DNA of 13,280 nucleotides. Origin: Microbacteriaceae bacterium (GTDB lineage: Bacteria > Actinomycetota > Actinomycetes > Actinomycetales > Microbacteriaceae). The notes under the pieces are model-generated. The model saw nothing but the letters and a program-made list of their open reading frames with translations, did not search any database and was not told the DNA's origin. Where the stretch lies: positions 8,570-21,849 of the forward strand of contig DMKW01000196.1 of the NCBI GenBank assembly GCA_003454135.1, written 5' to 3'. A program made the translations under genes and the position numbers. Shown piece after piece: positions 12,408 to 13,280 of the stretch. Position 1 is the first letter of the stretch. Each line of letters opens with the position of its first letter.

Positions 12408-12877
12408 GGTTGAGTCCTTTCGGCTGGGACGACCATGGCGGTCGCCCCATCTATTGCGGTTACTACGACACGATCACCGGCGACGATCGGCCGACCCCCG
12501 GTGAGGTGGGAGAGTTTCGCCGTCCAGATTTCGCCATTCGAGAGCCTGACGTGGCCCTGGCCGTCCTCAAACTCCGTCGTCACCGTGCCGCTGAGTCCGA
12601 TGAGGGCGTCGACGTTCGTCGGCGTGGAATCGCCCCCGCGCCGAAGTGCGCGATGCAGGGCGGGTCGCGCGAAGAACAGGAGAAGCAGGGCGAGGATGCC
12701 GGCGATCAGGATCTGGACCCACCACGGGGCTCCGAAGAGCTCGGCCACGAGGCCGCCGACGCCGCCGATCGCCACCATGAGAAAGGTGAAGTCGATCGTG
12801 GCCACTTCGATAATCACGCAGACCAGAATCAGGGCAAGCCAGAAGACCCAGGTATATGTGAGAAAGTCAGCCAGCAT
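12404..12877 (-). CDS. NfeD-like membrane protein, partner of the stomatin gene
   Basis: The 157-residue product belongs to the short NfeD class without the serine-protease domain. It has hydrophobic segments at about residues 5-25, 30-48 and 52-70. A C-terminal soluble domain of OB-fold type covers about 90-152 (ALIGLSGTVTTEF, HVRLSNGEIW, GDRVVVTAIDG). NfeD and stomatin genes are usually adjacent, and the proteins act together at the membrane. ATG 12877 is chosen because AAGGGG lies eight bases upstream. Reading from an earlier start at 12988 would add 37 residues that run through the promoter region and resemble nothing. The stop shares four bases with the stomatin start. Confidence 0.88.
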   Translation of the reverse strand: MLADFLTYTWVFWLALILVCVIIEVATIDFTFLMVAIGGVGGLVAELFGAPWWVQILIAGILALLLLFFARPALHRALRRGGDSTPTNVDALIGLSGTVTTEFEDGQGHVRLSNGEIWTAKLSHLTGGRPIVAGDRVVVTAIDGATAMVVPAERTQP

Positions 12878-12885
12878 CGCGGGCA

Positions 12886-12891
12886 CCCCTT
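12886..12891 (-). promoter_or_regulatory. Ribosome binding site of nfeD, deciding its start
   Basis: On the minus strand AAGGGG is eight bases before the ATG at 12877. It supports the 157-residue form over a longer reading frame. Confidence 0.65.
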
Positions 12892-12900
12892 GTGCATCGT

Positions 12901-12906
12901 GTATTA
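12901..12906 (-). promoter_or_regulatory. Candidate -10 box (TAATAC) for the nfeD-stomatin operon
   Basis: On the minus strand TAATAC lies in an A+T-richer patch about 24 bases upstream of the nfeD ATG. A second option, TAGTTT, lies nine bases farther upstream and fits TANNNT better. No clear -35 element is seen. The 134-base region to the next gene is shared with a divergent promoter. Confidence 0.35.
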
Positions 12907-12950
12907 GCGAAACTATCACCACGAGGGAACCTCCACTTGCGCGTTGTTGG

Positions 12951-12956
12951 TATTCT
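12951..12956 (+). promoter_or_regulatory. Candidate -10 box (TATTCT) for the short-chain dehydrogenase gene
   Basis: TATTCT fits TANNNT and lies 55 bases before the GTG at 13012, leaving a leader of about 45-50 bases that contains AGGAG (12999-13003). No strong -35 hexamer is visible. It is back-to-back with the nfeD promoter region. Confidence 0.4.
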
Positions 12957-13011
12957 CGGGAGCCGAAGCTGGCGCGCCGCGCGGCCACCGCACACCACAG
13001 GAGCAGACACC

Positions 13012-13280
13012 GTGACCAACCCCCTCGCCGCCGGCTCTCTCGACGGACTTCGCGCGCTCGTTACCGGCTCCTCGCGGGGAATCGGCGCCGACACGGCTAC
13101 CTACCTGGCCGAGGCCGGGGCGAGCGTGGTGATCAATTTCCGCAACAAGGAGGCTCGCGCGCTCAAGCTCGTGGACAAGATTGTCGCGACGGGCGGGTCG
13201 GCCATCGCGATCGGCGCGGACCTCACCAATGCGGCGTCCGTCGCCGAGCTCTTCGGCACGATCGAACGCGAGTGGGGCGG
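13012..13280 (+). CDS. Short-chain dehydrogenase/reductase, 3' end beyond the window
   Basis: The first 89 residues are visible and the gene runs off the window. GTG 13012 has the ribosome site AGGAG eight bases upstream. The classical SDR cofactor-binding loop TGSSRGIG is at residues 18-25, following the first beta strand LRALV. The second strand ends in VVINFRNK (39-46), and a basic residue there (Arg44) suggests preference for NADP(H). GADLT at 68-72 matches the usual D-V/L element that contacts the adenine ring. The catalytic Ser-Tyr-Lys residues lie beyond the window, so the substrate cannot be named; FabG-like ketoreductases have the same N-terminal layout. Confidence 0.9.
   Translation, partial: MTNPLAAGSLDGLRALVTGSSRGIGADTATYLAEAGASVVINFRNKEARALKLVDKIVATGGSAIAIGADLTNAASVAELFGTIEREWG

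Noticed and set aside
11481..12413. 310-codon plus-strand frame antisense to the stomatin gene
   Set aside because: It mirrors the SPFH gene, and its His/Asp-rich end is the complement of the hydrophobic N-terminal helix.
12923..12933. Short palindrome GAGG-GAA-CCTC in the nfeD/SDR divergent region
   Set aside because: The arms are only four bases long, which is expected by chance in G+C-rich DNA.
12878..12988. N-terminal extension of NfeD from an upstream ATG at 12988
   Set aside because: It would run through the promoter region and ignore a good ribosome site before 12877; the extra residues do not resemble NfeD.

Overview
The window is about two-thirds G+C, with dense, codon-biased genes, many GTG starts and several TANNNT-type -10 boxes. 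Its gene content (PafB, PafC, RbpA, HelY, actinobacterial-type Lnt and Ppm1) points to a high-GC Gram-positive actinobacterium. The compact order tRNA methyltransferase, FKBP lipoprotein, pafB, pafC, small membrane protein, tatA, tatC, helY, lnt, ppm1, then rbpA on the opposite strand, best fits Microbacteriaceae or a close relative. The family-level placement is inference from gene order and protein character, not from a search.

Layout. Bases 1-834 carry the 3' part of a tRNA m1A58 methyltransferase (trmI). A lipoprotein with two FKBP-like domains follows (890-1843). Next comes pafB-pafC (1907-3938), the WYL-family DNA-damage regulators, overlapping a small coiled-coil membrane protein (3938-4285). 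tatA, tatC and helY (4355-7843) form the next block, and lnt plus ppm1 (7889-10151) the one after; within blocks most genes overlap or nearly touch. A strong bidirectional hairpin (10164-10195) closes this plus-strand run. On the minus strand lie rbpA (10220-10585), a glycerophosphodiester phosphodiesterase (10679-11452), and a stomatin/SPFH gene with its NfeD partner (11490-12877). A divergent promoter region (12878-13011) leads to the 5' part of a short-chain dehydrogenase (13012 to the window end). No stretch above 300 bases lacks a gene, and I see no tRNA, rRNA, CRISPR array, insertion sequence or phage gene.

How the genes work together. The plus-strand run groups DNA-damage transcription control (PafBC), export of folded proteins (TatA, TatC), RNA/DNA unwinding (HelY), and envelope modification: Lnt acylates lipoproteins and Ppm1 makes the polyprenol-phosphate mannose donor. 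In mycobacteria trmI lies next to mpa, dop, pup and prcBA, and pafA precedes pafB. Here trmI is followed directly by the FKBP lipoprotein, so the Pup-proteasome genes are absent from this locus while pafBC is kept.

This is mainly a core, vertically inherited region; I do not see a clear new defence or mobile system. The points most worth a second look are: a dnaX-like -1 frameshift arrangement inside helY (about 6523-6569); FKBP domains that seem to have lost their active-site residues; the unrecognised small membrane protein fused translationally to pafC; an inverted repeat at the pafB promoter; a SigR/SigE-like promoter candidate for rbpA; and a hairpin lying over the only convincing start codon of the phosphodiesterase gene.
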